This document shows, piece after piece, positions 1 to 9,593 of a DNA stretch of 32,617 nucleotides. The position numbers were made by a program, and so were the translations under genes. Position 1 is the stretch's first letter, and each line of letters opens with the position of its first letter. The notes beneath the pieces are model-generated. The model saw only the letters and a list, made by a program, of their open reading frames with translations. It did not search any database and was not told the origin of the DNA. This DNA is from Rikenellaceae bacterium (lineage in GTDB: Bacteria; Bacteroidota; Bacteroidia; Bacteroidales; Rikenellaceae), in contig JAIECQ010000123.1 in NCBI GenBank assembly GCA_029068395.1, forward strand, positions 1 through 32,617, read 5' to 3'.

Positions 1-139
1 CGCCATACCGCTATGAAAAGCGGGCATACGCCCCTTTTGCCACCCCCCCTTTTTATTATCATGCCGCTTGCCCCCTTTTGCAGTTTTTTGCCCTTCCTTT
101 TTGTACACCCCCATTTTATTGCACCCCGTGTCGAAGCGG

Positions 140-1153
140 TCAGGCCTTAAGCACGCCGCGCTCTATCAGCAGCTCGGCAATCTGCACCGCATTGAGGGCG
201 GCACCCTTCTTGATCTGGTCGCCGACGCACCAGAAGGTCAACCCGTTGGGATTGGATATGTCTGCGCGTATGCGTCCCACATATACAGGCTCTTTGCCCG
301 CAACATGCAGCGGCATGGGATATTGCCCTGTTCCGGGGTCGTCGACAACCACAATGCCCTTGCCGGCAGCGAAGGCCTCACGCGCCGCGCTCACGCTCAC
401 AGGCTTCTCGGTCTCGACCCACACAGACTCCGAATGGGCGCGCATGACCGGCACACGCACGCATGTGGCGCTCACCTCTATATCAGAGTGCATTATCTTG
501 CGTGTCTCGTGATACATCTTCATCTCCTCTTTGGTGTAGCCGTTGTCGGTGAATACATCGACGTGGGGTATGAGGTTGTAGGCCAGCTGATGGGCAAACT
601 TCTCGACAGTGGGAGTCTCGCCCTGTGTTATCTGACGATGCTGGTTTTCCAGCTCGGCCATGGCCTGCGCGCCCGCTCCGCTGGCAGCCTGATAGGTGGC
701 CACATGCACACGTTTTATGTGCGAGAGGCCCTCTATGGCCTTAAGGGCCACAACCATCTGTATGGTGGTGCAGTTGGGATTGGCTATTATGCGGCGCGGC
801 GTGTCAAGCGCATCTTCGGGATTGACCTCGGGCACCACCAACGGCACGGCGGGATCCATGCGGAAAGCGCTCGAGTTGTCTATCATTATGGTGCCGTGCT
901 TGGTTATGGTGTCGGCAAACTCAACGGAGGTAGAGCCTCCCGCCGACACGAAGGCCACGTCTATGCCCTTAAAATCATCATTATGGCACAAGCGACGCAC
1001 TGTGTACTCTTTGCCGCCAAACATGTACGAGCGACCCTCGCTCCTCTCGGAACCGAACAATACAAGCTCCGTAACAGGAAACCCATGCTCTTCCAACACT
1101 CGGAGGAACTCCTGCCCCACGGCACCGCTCGCTCCAACAATTGCAACTCTCAT
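140..1153 (-). CDS. asd: aspartate-semialdehyde dehydrogenase
   Basis: 337-aa ORF; N-terminal [22 protein letters not shown] Rossmann motif, [10 protein letters not shown] active-site Cys motif, full-length architecture of ASADH. Confidence 0.95.
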   Translation of the reverse strand: MRVAIVGASGAVGQEFLRVLEEHGFPVTELVLFGSERSEGRSYMFGGKEYTVRRLCHNDDFKGIDVAFVSAGGSTSVEFADTITKHGTIMIDNSSAFRMDPAVPLVVPEVNPEDALDTPRRIIANPNCTTIQMVVALKAIEGLSHIKRVHVATYQAASGAGAQAMAELENQHRQITQGETPTVEKFAHQLAYNLIPHVDVFTDNGYTKEEMKMYHETRKIMHSDIEVSATCVRVPVMRAHSESVWVETEKPVSVSAAREAFAAGKGIVVVDDPGTGQYPMPLHVAGKEPVYVGRIRADISNPNGLTFWCVGDQIKKGAALNAVQIAELLIERGVLKA

Positions 1154-1310
1154 CTATCTCTTTTTTATTTGTTTTACCATATCACCATCCCCCCACTTTT
1201 TTAACTCTCCCATCTCAAAAAGGAATCCATGCTCCCTCTGACCACACTGCGCCCACTCTGCACCCCCTCCGTGACCTCTCTGCCCCACTATGCGCCCCAT
1301 CTGCGACTCC

Positions 1311-3683
1311 TTACATGTCGAAGAAGCCGTCGCTGTCGTTCTTGGTGCGGTCTACGTCAACCTCGTCAATAAACTCGGGCGCCTCTTCGAGCAGCCCCGG
1401 ACAGTCGTGACGCTGCACGCCAACCGGCTTTACAAAGGTGTCGCTCTCGCTTATACCCAAAGAGGTGTCTTTATATATCTTCTGCATGAATAGGGCATAT
1501 GCAGGCAGCGCCATGACACTACCCTCGCCGCGTGACTCGGGGTGTATGCTACGGTCTTCGCCGCCCACCCATACGCCGGCCACTATCTTGGGTGTAACCC
1601 CCATGAACCAGGCGTCTGAGTTGTTGTTGGTGGTACCCGTCTTGCCGCCCATCTCGCCGGCAAACTGATAGACGCGCCTAAGCCTTATGGCAGTACCTCT
1701 GTTGACCACATTCTGCAACAGCTCAAGCATATTGAAGGCGCTCTGCTGCGATATGGCATCATGGCTCTGAGGAGCAAAGGTAGCCAGAATGTTGCCGTGG
1801 CGGTCTTCTATGCGGGTGACGAATATAGGCTCTATGTGCACGCCCATGTTGACAAAGTCGGTATATGCCCCCGTCATCTCCAGAAGCGACACGTCGGCCG
1901 TACCCAGACATAACGACGGCGTAGGGTTGATGTAACTCTTGATGCCTAACTTGTGTATGAAGTCGGCCACGGCGGCAGGCTGACCCGCCTGCTGCATTAT
2001 CCATGCCGAGAAGTTGTTGCGGCTCAGGGCCATACCCCACCACAAAGGACGCAGCTCGCCCTCCTGAGGCACAGGACCCGCCTCCTTGGGACTCCACCCC
2101 TCTATGTTGACGGGCGAGTTGGGCACCGGCGAACAAGGCGTCAGGCCCACCTGGTCTATGGCGAAGGTATAGACATAGGGCTTGAACGTAGAGCCTGCCT
2201 GACGCCGTCCCTGCGAAGCCATGTCGTACATGAAATAGCGATAGTTGACCCCGCCGACATAGGCCTTGAGATAACCCGACGACGGCTCTATGGCCACAAG
2301 GCCCGAACGCAGGAAGCGCTTGCTGTACAATATCGAATCGCGCGGAGTCATGACAGTGTCGCGACCGTTACGGTTGTCATAGGTAAAGACGGTCATGTCT
2401 ACCGGCGTGTTGAAGTTTTTGGTTATAGCCGCCTCGCTGGCGCCGCTGTTGCGCAGACGGCGGTAACGGTCGGTCTGCTTTATGGCGCGTTTGATTATGT
2501 CGGCCTCCTCTTCAGGGGTAAGCCCTACAAATATGCTGTGGTTGGCCTTGGCCTGAGCGTCGAAGTTGGGCTGCACATTGTTTTTCATGTTCTCAATGAC
2601 AGCCTCTTCGGCATATTTCTGCATCTTGTAGTTGATGGTGGTATATATCTTAAGGCCGTCCTTATATATATTATAAGGTGTTCCGTCGGCCTTTTTGTTT
2701 TTGTTGCACCATCCGTACAGGGGGTCTTCGTTCCACTGCTTGACAAGCTGCTTATAGTCCCACACCGTTATGAACGGGGTCTTCTTGGGCTCGGTGGCCG
2801 TCATGTAAAGGCGCAGCATGGTGCGGAAATAGGTGGCCACGCCCACATCGTGCGATATGGGCTGATAGGTGAGGTTTATCTTTATGCGCTTTAACGAGTC
2901 AAGCTCTTTCTTTGATATGAACCCGTGCTGCTCCATGCGCGAAAGCACCGTGTTACGCCTCTTGAAGGCATTTTTGTAGTTGCGCACGGGACTGAAGCGG
3001 GTGGGTGCGTTGACCACGCCCACAAGCATGGCCGCCTCTTCTATGGTAAGCTCGCGCGGCGTCTTTCCGAAAAAGGTCTGCGAGGCCGACTTTATGCCGT
3101 ATGCGTTGCTGCCATACTCCACCACGTTGAGATACATCACTATTATCTCCTCTTTGGTGTAGTTGTGTTCGAGCATCACGGCCGTTATCCACTCTTTGAG
3201 CTTGGCAATGACAAGGGCCGAGTGGCGGCTTATGTTAGAGTCGTAACGGGTGGTGTCGCGCGGATAGAGGTTCTTGGCCAGCTGCTGCGATATGGTGGAG
3301 CCGCCGCCCTGGTTCTGCGCCAGTAGCAGGGTCCTGAAAGCCACGCGGAAAAGGCTGGGTATGTCCACCCCCGAGTGACGGTAAAAACGGGCATCCTCGG
3401 TAGATATCAGCGCCGCCACCAGATAGGGAGACAGGTCGTCATAGTCGACAAACGAACGGTTCTCGACAAACAGGCTGCCCAGCAGCTGGCCGTCCTCAGA
3501 TATTATGTCGGTAGCCAGGTTGCTGCGTGGATTCTCCAGCTCTTCAAAGGTGGGCAACGTGCCGAAGTGACCGTTTGCTATAAGGGCAAACAGCACCACC
3601 GCCCCTATGATGGGCAAAACGAGAATGCTCCAGAAAACAATAAGAAATCTCTTTTTATTCTTAATCTCAAATCTCCTTTTCAT
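1311..3683 (-). CDS. mrcA: penicillin-binding protein 1A-type bifunctional transglycosylase/transpeptidase
   Basis: ~790-aa ORF; N-terminal TM segment, GT51 motifs (EDARFYRHSGVD, GGSTISQQLAKNLYP), transpeptidase motifs (GSTFKPYVYTFAID, GGKTGTTNNNSDAWFMG). ORF track opens at a GTG (3701); ATG at 3683 preferred. Confidence 0.93.
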   Translation of the reverse strand: MKRRFEIKNKKRFLIVFWSILVLPIIGAVVLFALIANGHFGTLPTFEELENPRSNLATDIISEDGQLLGSLFVENRSFVDYDDLSPYLVAALISTEDARFYRHSGVDIPSLFRVAFRTLLLAQNQGGGSTISQQLAKNLYPRDTTRYDSNISRHSALVIAKLKEWITAVMLEHNYTKEEIIVMYLNVVEYGSNAYGIKSASQTFFGKTPRELTIEEAAMLVGVVNAPTRFSPVRNYKNAFKRRNTVLSRMEQHGFISKKELDSLKRIKINLTYQPISHDVGVATYFRTMLRLYMTATEPKKTPFITVWDYKQLVKQWNEDPLYGWCNKNKKADGTPYNIYKDGLKIYTTINYKMQKYAEEAVIENMKNNVQPNFDAQAKANHSIFVGLTPEEEADIIKRAIKQTDRYRRLRNSGASEAAITKNFNTPVDMTVFTYDNRNGRDTVMTPRDSILYSKRFLRSGLVAIEPSSGYLKAYVGGVNYRYFMYDMASQGRRQAGSTFKPYVYTFAIDQVGLTPCSPVPNSPVNIEGWSPKEAGPVPQEGELRPLWWGMALSRNNFSAWIMQQAGQPAAVADFIHKLGIKSYINPTPSLCLGTADVSLLEMTGAYTDFVNMGVHIEPIFVTRIEDRHGNILATFAPQSHDAISQQSAFNMLELLQNVVNRGTAIRLRRVYQFAGEMGGKTGTTNNNSDAWFMGVTPKIVAGVWVGGEDRSIHPESRGEGSVMALPAYALFMQKIYKDTSLGISESDTFVKPVGVQRHDCPGLLEEAPEFIDEVDVDRTKNDSDGFFDM

Positions 3684-3697
3684 CAGACCCTTTTTTA

Positions 3698-5131
3698 TCA
3701 CAACCTACCCATTGCCAACTGTTCGAGCATGAACACACCTATGCCGGCAAGATAGCCTATCAACGCCATGTACGACACATTTTTAAGATACCAGCCGAAG
3801 CTTATGCGCTCGATGCCCATTATCACCACGCCCGACACCGAGCCTATGATGAGTATGCTGCCGCCCACACCGGCGCAATAGGCCATAAGCTGCCAGAATA
3901 TGCCGTCGGGCATGAATGCCGACATATACTCGGGGTCGACCGCCGCACTCACCGACACGGCATCGGCCAACGGATACATGCCTATGGCCGCAGCCACCAA
4001 CGGCACGTTATCGACCACCGACGACATGACGCCCGTCAATGCGTTTATAAGGTAGACGTTATGCACGTTGTCGTCGAGCATCTTGGCAAACGAAGCCAGC
4101 ACGCCGGTCATCTGCAACGCCCCCACGGCCAGAAGTATGCCGAGGAAGAATAGCACCGTGGGTATGTCTACACGTCTTATCACGCGTGGCACGCGATGTT
4201 TGAGCGCCTCATCGACACACACTTTGTGCTTGTACATAATCTCGGTATAGAGCCACATTATACCCAGCGCCATCAGTATGCCCATAAAGGGAGGCAGATG
4301 GGTCACGCTCTTGAACACCGGCACCGCCACAAGACACCCCACGCCAAGCAACAATATCGAGGCCCGCTCCTTGCGCGTTATTATCTTGAGCCACGAACCC
4401 GAAGCCTCGCTGCCGCTGCCCGAGGCGGTGACTATGCCGTGCAGAAGTCGCGACGAGATGAACATAGGTATCAGCATAGATACTAAGCTGGGCAGGAATA
4501 TGGGCATAAGCCCCGGAGTGGTGACATTGCCGCGCACCCACAGCATTATGGTGGTTATATCGCCTATGGGCGACCAGGCACCGCCGCTGTTGGCCGCAAT
4601 TATTATCATGGAGGCATACACCCAACGCTCCTTGTAGTTTTTTATTATGCGACGCAGCAACATGACCATCACTATAGAGGTGGTCATGTTGTCAAGCAGG
4701 GCCGACAGGAAAAAGGTGATGAAGCATATTATCCACAACAGCTTGGTTTTGTTGCGTGTGGTGATGCGGTTGGTTATTATGGCAAAGCCGCCGTGAACAT
4801 CTATAAGCTCGACGATAGTCATGGCCCCTATGAGAAAGAACAGCGTCTCTGATATCTCGCCCAACTGCTCTATTATCTGCACGTCGACAATATATTTGAC
4901 GCACTGCTCGATAGCCGGAAGCTGGGCGATGGCCGGGTGGGTGTCGATAAAATGCAACAGCTCTTCGGCATTGTAGCGCGGCACTATATCGGCCCCGTAC
5001 ATTGCATAGATAACCCACAAAAGCGTGCCTGTAATCAGAGCCACACAAGCCTTGTCTATCTTAAGGGGATGTTCCAGCGCTATTATCAGATAACCGGCAA
5101 GAAAGATTCCGACAATTAATTCCGTAACCAT
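3698..5131 (-). CDS. nhaD: NhaD-type sodium:proton antiporter
   Basis: 477-aa polytopic membrane protein; EHPLKIDKACVALITGTLLWV start, LLDNMTTSIVMVMLLRR and NSGGAWSPIGDITTIMLW motifs typical of NhaD/ArsB-like transporters. Confidence 0.88.
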   Translation of the reverse strand: MVTELIVGIFLAGYLIIALEHPLKIDKACVALITGTLLWVIYAMYGADIVPRYNAEELLHFIDTHPAIAQLPAIEQCVKYIVDVQIIEQLGEISETLFFLIGAMTIVELIDVHGGFAIITNRITTRNKTKLLWIICFITFFLSALLDNMTTSIVMVMLLRRIIKNYKERWVYASMIIIAANSGGAWSPIGDITTIMLWVRGNVTTPGLMPIFLPSLVSMLIPMFISSRLLHGIVTASGSGSEASGSWLKIITRKERASILLLGVGCLVAVPVFKSVTHLPPFMGILMALGIMWLYTEIMYKHKVCVDEALKHRVPRVIRRVDIPTVLFFLGILLAVGALQMTGVLASFAKMLDDNVHNVYLINALTGVMSSVVDNVPLVAAAIGMYPLADAVSVSAAVDPEYMSAFMPDGIFWQLMAYCAGVGGSILIIGSVSGVVIMGIERISFGWYLKNVSYMALIGYLAGIGVFMLEQLAMGRL

Positions 5132-5241
5132 GTCTATGGATTTTTTTATTGACCCTGCCCCTGCCCAGACGTATCTGAACCCGAAAGCGAAACACCATTT
5201 CAGTACCTTTGGTCAAAGGGCTTCTGATGAGATTTCATGTG

Positions 5242-5313
5242 TACTCCCGATGAGAATCGAACTCATATCTTAGGAACCGGAATCCTAAATTTTATCCATT
5301 AAACTACAGGAGC
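5242..5313 (-). tRNA. tRNA-Arg (anticodon CCG)
   Basis: Reverse complement GCTCCTGTAGTTTAATGGATAAAATTTAGGATTCCGGTTCCTAAGATATGAGTTCGATTCTCATCGGGAGTA folds as a cloverleaf by eye: acceptor GCTCCTG/CGGGAGT, anticodon stem TAGGA/TCCTA with loop TTCCGGT, T arm ATGAG-TTCGATT-CTCAT. Confidence 0.9.
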
Positions 5314-5407
5314 GTCAACCACCCCGCAAAAGGCAAAAGCCCTCACGGTGCAGTCTATATGTCGGCCTGCCGACAGACGTTGCAAATGTAAAAAAATTCC
5401 ATGACAT

Positions 5408-5443
5408 AAAAAAACAGGAGGATTTTTTTCAAAATCCTCCCTT
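5408..5443 (-). terminator. intrinsic terminator for the nucleoid-associated protein gene
   Basis: Inverted repeat ggaggatttt...aaaatcctcc; on the minus strand it is followed by tgttttttta. Confidence 0.75.
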
Positions 5444-5655
5444 TGGCAACCCTCTTTTATATCCGGTTACCGGGATACCTAGCACAAACAAAATTAATCT
5501 AATTTATCGAAATTACAATATATTCGCCTCATTTTTTTCGCTGTCCGCACGCCCTTGCGCCGCACCCTGTTCACTTTTAATCGACGTCTATTGAGGGTAT
5601 GGCCAAAACAGCGTCGGACGCATTCACTTAAAAGTGAAACAAGCGGCATGCCATG

Positions 5656-6684
5656 TTACTCCTCTTCCTTAAAGAAGAGCTGATAATAGTGCATCCCCAC
5701 CTGGTCGTCATACCCGCGTCTCAGATATTTGTTGTCGCCATGCACATATACATGAAAATTGCGGTCTAACTTTATGACGCTCTTGAAAGAGCGCGACTGT
5801 TTCTTTACCGCCTCGCAAGATATGTCGAACGTGTCGGCTATCTCAACATCGCGCTCCTGCTCATAGTCAGACTTATAGCGGGTAAAACTCTCTATCACCT
5901 CGGGCTGCATTATCACCTGCTCTGAAAACTGGCCGATATCGAAATTGTCATTGTCCTTGAAATATTGCACCGACCTGTTGAGCATCTCGGCCTGGTCGGC
6001 CTTGGTCACCTCGAACTGCTCGGGCAGCTCTTTGGTCACGAAATCGCGGCACAACGACAGCACGTTGCTGGTGTTGTAATGGTCGTCACGCTTGGGTGCC
6101 GCCACCAGAAAGTCGTCTATCCAGAACGACGCCTCCTGCCCACGGCCCTCCTCTACGGCAAGCACATAACCGTCAGCGCGGTCTATGTTGAATATAAGGC
6201 ATGCCCGCTCCAACCTGTCTAACGCAACGCCCTGGTCGCATTCGAGAGTCAGACCGCTCTCAGATGGCACAAGACGCAGAAAGGTCTCGGTGCTCTCGGC
6301 CTTGAAAAGACCCACGGCATCGGCCACCTCGCCATCTATGACAGCCTCGCTGAAATAGGCCACGTAAAACGCTCCCGCACGCACCTTGGGATGGGTGCTC
6401 TGGTCATAGAGGTGGCGGGCTATATCAAGCGAGCGTTCATAAAGGGTGTCTGGATTGTCGAATATTGACGACACCGCATCGTAAACCTTATTGGGGGCAC
6501 CATCGCAACGTAAGGCGTAATGCCCGCCGCCCTTGAACCGGTTTATGAAATAGCTGTGCAATACCGACTCCACCTGCTCGTCGGTCTTGAGCAGCCCCTG
6601 CGAGAGGAGGCACCCGTCATCGGCCGATTTGTTACCCACGCGGTGGAGGGCTATGCCGCCGAACGACTCGATATGATAACTCAT
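5656..6684 (-). CDS. nucleoid-associated protein (NdpA / 37-kDa nucleoid-associated protein family)
   Basis: 342-aa from internal ATG (MSYHIESFGGIALHRVGNKSADDGCLLSQ...); overall NdpA-like architecture. ORF track extends 36 aa upstream into the divergent promoter region. Confidence 0.75.
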   Translation of the reverse strand: MSYHIESFGGIALHRVGNKSADDGCLLSQGLLKTDEQVESVLHSYFINRFKGGGHYALRCDGAPNKVYDAVSSIFDNPDTLYERSLDIARHLYDQSTHPKVRAGAFYVAYFSEAVIDGEVADAVGLFKAESTETFLRLVPSESGLTLECDQGVALDRLERACLIFNIDRADGYVLAVEEGRGQEASFWIDDFLVAAPKRDDHYNTSNVLSLCRDFVTKELPEQFEVTKADQAEMLNRSVQYFKDNDNFDIGQFSEQVIMQPEVIESFTRYKSDYEQERDVEIADTFDISCEAVKKQSRSFKSVIKLDRNFHVYVHGDNKYLRRGYDDQVGMHYYQLFFKEEE

Positions 6685-6780
6685 AACACTTTCAATATAA
6701 CAGTTGAATGCACAAAGATAGTCAATATAGGCAAACCGGCAATCTGGACGCATATTCGTTGCAGAAACGGATATTTGCCC

Positions 6781-6790
6781 TATCTTTGCC
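6781..6790 (+). promoter_or_regulatory. Bacteroidota-type promoter -7 element upstream of the sirtuin gene
   Basis: TATCTTTGCC matches TAnnTTTG; upstream TTG in cgttgcagaaacgg at about the expected spacing. Confidence 0.6.
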
Positions 6791-6806
6791 ACAAACCCGC
6801 ACTAAC

Positions 6807-7505
6807 ATGAAAAAGATAGTCGTATTCACCGGCTCGGGCATAAGCGCCGAAAGCGGACTTGCCACATTCAGAGGCGACAGCGGCACATGGGCCGAACATA
6901 AGATTGAAGATGTATGTACCCCCGAGGCGCTGGTGCGCAACAGAGCCGGGGTGATAGACTTTTACAACCGTAGGCGCCAGGAGATATTCGCCGCCGCACC
7001 CAACCCCGCCCACATGGCGGTACGTCGTCTGGAAGAGTGCTTCCGCGTCACTGTCATAACCCAAAACATAGACAACCTGCACGAGAGGGCCGGCAGCAGC
7101 GATGTAATACACCTGCACGGAGAGATAACCAAGCTATGCAGCTCTCTTGACAAAGAGCTGACCATAGAGATAGGAGGCCGAGACCAACGCTACGATGAGT
7201 GCCACCCCGCCGACGGCTCTCCGCTCAGACCCTTCATAGTATTCTTCGGCGAACCGGTGCCTTTAATGGAGAGGGCCGTAGACGAAGTAGCCTCGGCAGA
7301 CATACTTATTGTGGTGGGCACATCGCTTCAGGTATATCCTGCCGCCTCGCTGATTCGTTACGCACCCCAAAAGACACGTATATATCTGATAGACCCCGTA
7401 AGGCCCTGTGCCGGCAATGTCGACTACATAGAGGCCACGGCAGCCATCGGACTGCCCGCCCTGGCCGACAGACTCATTAAGGAGGAGGGCGGCTATGGAA
7501 GATAA
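6807..7505 (+). CDS. cobB: SIR2-family NAD-dependent protein deacylase (sirtuin)
   Basis: MKKIVVFTGSGISAESGLATFRG, TQNIDNLHERAGSSDVIHLHGE and GTSLQVYPAASL motifs. Confidence 0.92.
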   Translation: MKKIVVFTGSGISAESGLATFRGDSGTWAEHKIEDVCTPEALVRNRAGVIDFYNRRRQEIFAAAPNPAHMAVRRLEECFRVTVITQNIDNLHERAGSSDVIHLHGEITKLCSSLDKELTIEIGGRDQRYDECHPADGSPLRPFIVFFGEPVPLMERAVDEVASADILIVVGTSLQVYPAASLIRYAPQKTRIYLIDPVRPCAGNVDYIEATAAIGLPALADRLIKEEGGYGR

Positions 7506-7589
7506 CAGAAATTCTTACGCCACCCATAAAAAAATTACCTTATTTTCTTTTTTATTTCAAAAAATAGAGGTATTTTGTCTTTATATTAA

Positions 7590-7598
7590 TATCTTTGC
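7590..7598 (+). promoter_or_regulatory. promoter -7 element for the putative non-coding RNA
   Basis: TATCTTTGC matches the Bacteroidota TAnnTTTG -7 motif and precedes a non-coding structured region; the -33 element is not clearly placed. Confidence 0.55.
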
Positions 7599-7601
7599 AT
7601 T

Positions 7602-8040
7602 TGGCCGCTCTGCTGTCGTTGGTAGTGTCTTTTAGAGTAAAACCCTATCAGCGAGCACTATAGGGCGGCACAACTTATGGCTATTATAGATTATTGTATA
7701 GGGTTGTATAAATTTTACATCTGATTGATGTCTGGGGTGTCGCAACCATATCTCGGCGCCCTTTTAGAGGATGGCTCTTGTTCGGACTTGTCAAGAGCAT
7801 CCGATTAAACCATGAAAAGTCCGTGGATAGGTAAAAATTGCGTTTTCGTTTTTTGTCGCCACACGGCGGCACTTCGAGCCATTCAGCCATTGAGCAAAAG
7901 CAAGAACAAGGGTATCGGCGAAGATTTTAGTAAAGGATGATATGCAATTTTCACTTCCGATAGAGCATCTTTACCGGAAGATCGGGAACCGTAACGGCTC
8001 TTCGACAAAACAGGCGACTAAACATCGCCTGTTTTTGTTT
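7602..8040 (+). ncRNA. putative structured non-coding RNA, family not identified
   Basis: No convincing ORF; bounded by a TATCTTTGC element and an intrinsic terminator; strong hairpin 7769-7780/7792-7802 whose loop (CGGACTT 7783-7789) can pair with AAGTCCG 7817-7823 (pseudoknot). Confidence 0.6.
8007..8040 (+). terminator. intrinsic terminator
   Basis: AAAACAGGCGA-ctaaaca-TCGCCTGTTTTTGTTTT. Confidence 0.85.
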
Positions 8041-8122
8041 TACCACACGCCCTGTCTTTCAACCCTGCTATCTGCGGCCTGGCAGTTCTTGCCGCAAAAG
8101 CTCGACACAGGGCAATCGTTTT

Positions 8123-8800
8123 TTAAAGCAATCCCCGTTTAAGAAAGCTCCAGTGCTCATTATGACCTATTATTATATGGTCCAACAGCCTTATGTCGAA
8201 CAGAGAACATGCCTGCGCGAGTTTTTGGGTCAGCTCCGTGTCGTCACCGCTCGGCTCCGCATTGCCCGAGGGATGGTTATGCACTATTATCACCGCAGCA
8301 GCAAGCAGCTCTACGGCACGGCGAACCACAATCTTGACATCAGACACCACGGCCGACGTGCCACCCACCGATATGCGTCGTTTCTCTATCAGGCGGTTGC
8401 CGCCCGTGAGATAAAGGGCCCACAGCTCCTCCTGGCTCTTGCCGTAGAAGTCGTCTGCCATAAGAGACTTGACATCCATGTCGGTCTTTATCTGATCTGG
8501 CGGTGACGGCCTCTGCGGAGCCATCCGTCCCACCAGCATCATGGCGGCGGCCACACGCGCCGACTGTCGTTTGCCCATACGTCCCGCCTTGGATATGGCA
8601 TCGCCGCTCTTGCCTGCCAGCGACGACAGGTCGCCACTGCAAAAGTCGTACAGACGCTCAAGCGGGCATACGTCGTCATAACCCGCCACCACCGCAAGCA
8701 GCTCCCTGTCTTCAAGACGCGAGACCTCTCCGAGCATCACCTTGTCATAAAGCGTCATTCCGGCCACCGGCTCTATTCTCTTGTACATAAATAAGCTCAA
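8123..8800 (-). CDS. radC: RadC/JAB-domain DNA repair protein
   Basis: 225 aa; HNHPSGNAEPSGDD metal-binding motif, LLDHIIIG and HWSFLKRGLL C-terminus. Confidence 0.93.
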   Translation of the reverse strand: MSLFMYKRIEPVAGMTLYDKVMLGEVSRLEDRELLAVVAGYDDVCPLERLYDFCSGDLSSLAGKSGDAISKAGRMGKRQSARVAAAMMLVGRMAPQRPSPPDQIKTDMDVKSLMADDFYGKSQEELWALYLTGGNRLIEKRRISVGGTSAVVSDVKIVVRRAVELLAAAVIIVHNHPSGNAEPSGDDTELTQKLAQACSLFDIRLLDHIIIGHNEHWSFLKRGLL

Positions 8801-8835
8801 ATATATTACCCCCCCTGACAGCCCGCACCGTCATT

Positions 8836-8873
8836 AAAAAAACAGGGGGAACTCATACGGAAGTCCCCCCTGC
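8836..8873 (-). terminator. intrinsic terminator downstream of tsaB
   Basis: Inverted repeat caggggga...tccccctg; on the minus strand followed by a T tract (ttttttt). Confidence 0.75.
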
Positions 8874-9590
8874 CTACACCTCAAGAGGCTGTTTTTTCGG
8901 CACGCCGGCAACAAACTCCTTAAGATAGAAAGGCTCGAAGTATGCCACATCTTCAAACCGTCCCGCCTCAAACTGCCGCTCGGCTAAAAGAGCCATGCCA
9001 CGGGCCGACGGCGCCACCGACACGAAACTGAGCCCGGGACGCCTCATCACATCACGACATTTGAAGGCGCCGCCTCCGAATATCAGCATGGGAGCCTCGG
9101 CCATAAAGCCGGCAAACGAATGCTCGTCTATTATGCGGGCCTCAACGGGTGACAGCTCGTTACCCTTGCTGTCGTATATGGCGGTATATACCTCCATGCG
9201 CCGCGCATCTATCATGGGACACAGCAGTGTGTGCTCTATGTCGTCGCACTCTATCAATCCTGCCTTGTGGTCTTCGACCGCAGCCATCACAAGGCTCTGA
9301 AGCGAGCTTATACCCATCAGGGGCTTGGAAGCGCCGTAACAGATACCCTTGGCCACAGAGGTGCCTATACGCAAGCCTGTGTAAGAGCCGGGGCCCATGC
9401 CCACGGCTACGGCATCGAGGTCGGCGGCGTCAATGTCGTTCTCTTTGAACAACTCGTCTATAAACGAGGCCAGCTTGCGTGAGTGGTCGCGACCCTCTTC
9501 GCTCTCGCGCAATGACAACAGAGCACCGTTATGCGACAGGGCAACCGAACATATATTGGTGCCCGTTTCAATACAGAGTATGAGCGACAT
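8874..9590 (-). CDS. tsaB: tRNA threonylcarbamoyladenosine biosynthesis protein TsaB
   Basis: MSLILCIETGTNICSVAL start, MGPGSYTGLRIGTSVAKGI motif. Confidence 0.93.
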   Translation of the reverse strand: MSLILCIETGTNICSVALSHNGALLSLRESEEGRDHSRKLASFIDELFKENDIDAADLDAVAVGMGPGSYTGLRIGTSVAKGICYGASKPLMGISSLQSLVMAAVEDHKAGLIECDDIEHTLLCPMIDARRMEVYTAIYDSKGNELSPVEARIIDEHSFAGFMAEAPMLIFGGGAFKCRDVMRRPGLSFVSVAPSARGMALLAERQFEAGRFEDVAYFEPFYLKEFVAGVPKKQPLEV

Positions 9591-9593
9591 TGC

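Noticed and set aside
68-1204. 378-aa plus-strand ORF
   Set aside because: Antisense shadow of asd.
1953-2894. 313-aa plus-strand ORF
   Set aside because: Antisense shadow of the PBP1A gene.
7684-7890. 68-aa minus-strand ORF inside the putative ncRNA
   Set aside because: No family resemblance; the region has RNA structure and promoter/terminator on the opposite strand.
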